This document shows, piece by piece, positions 24,802 to 25,000 of a stretch of 25,000 nucleotides of DNA. Under the pieces are notes generated by a model. The model saw only the letters and a program-made list of their open reading frames with translations. It ran no database searches and had not been told where the DNA came from. The position numbers and the translations under genes are program-made. Numbering within the stretch: the first letter of the stretch is position 1; every line of letters starts with the position of its first letter. The stretch comes from Chara braunii (taxonomy: Eukaryota > Streptophyta > Charophyceae > Charales > Characeae), in contig BFEA01000099.1 of the NCBI GenBank assembly GCA_003427395.1, forward strand, positions 2,739,037-2,764,036, in the 5' to 3' direction.

Positions 24802-25000
24802 ATCCTTGAACCCAAAAAAAAAAAAAAAGAAAAAAAAAAAGAAAGAAAGATATCATGATTGAACTGACATCCCCCCGGAAATGCAGAATTATCTTATTCA
24901 GGTCATCTGATTGCATTTAGATTTGAGCTTGGATCTGTATTTGAACAGTTAGTGGGAGTACCAACGGAGATAGGCCTGTCAGTTTCGCTCCCCACCAAAT

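Overview
The window reads as a repeat-rich stretch of a nuclear plant or green-algal genome, with almost no evidence of ordinary host genes. The clues are: a near-canonical U6 snRNA sequence; LINE-type reverse transcriptases with DUF4283-like and zf-RVT-like domains; A-rich tails; long (AG)n tracts; and a Penelope-like element (PLE) whose GIY-YIG endonuclease lies N-terminal to the RT, an arrangement known from green algae, protists and invertebrates. A charophyte such as Chara is my best guess. It is an inference from element types, not a proof.

Layout. (1) About 1-10,794, minus strand: one long, decayed LINE. Its poly(A) tail is the poly(T) at 1-16. ORF2 (EN, RT, zf-RVT) lies at 537 to about 4,830, and a very long ORF1-like region lies at about 5,400-10,363. 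Two 194-bp tandem 5' monomers sit at 10,407-10,794. Both ORFs carry stops and frameshifts. (2) 10,795-12,000: no gene seen. (3) About 12,000-13,215 and 15,728-16,481, minus strand: two pieces of a second LINE, apparently split by a 2.5-kb non-coding, possibly LTR-derived, insert. (4) 16,483-16,976: two foldback elements, 128 bp and 319 bp. (5) About 17,140-17,790, plus strand: a 3' fragment of a third LINE, followed by copies of a short repeat module (core GGGACGCTGGGCCCGG).

(6) 18,036-23,512, minus strand: a complete PLE flanked by a 12-bp target duplication. From its 5' end it has a pseudo-LTR with (CT)n, a gag-like region (CCHC knuckle, long coiled coil, possible SAP-like segment), a GIY-YIG segment, an open 623-codon RT, a minimal type I hammerhead ribozyme, and the second pseudo-LTR. 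(7) 23,525-25,000: more short module copies with A-rich ends, plus a U6 snRNA retrocopy at 23,795-23,868 flanked by a 10-bp direct repeat.

The parts fit a nested insertion history. LINE copies and LINE-3'-like modules form the older ground layer. The PLE landed inside one module, and U6 appears to have been inserted into another. The PLE pseudo-LTRs differ at about 4 of about 165 aligned non-microsatellite positions, so that insertion looks fairly recent, although its EN segment already carries stops. The most interesting part is the permuted PLE with its hammerhead ribozyme, together with the recurrent 3' module.
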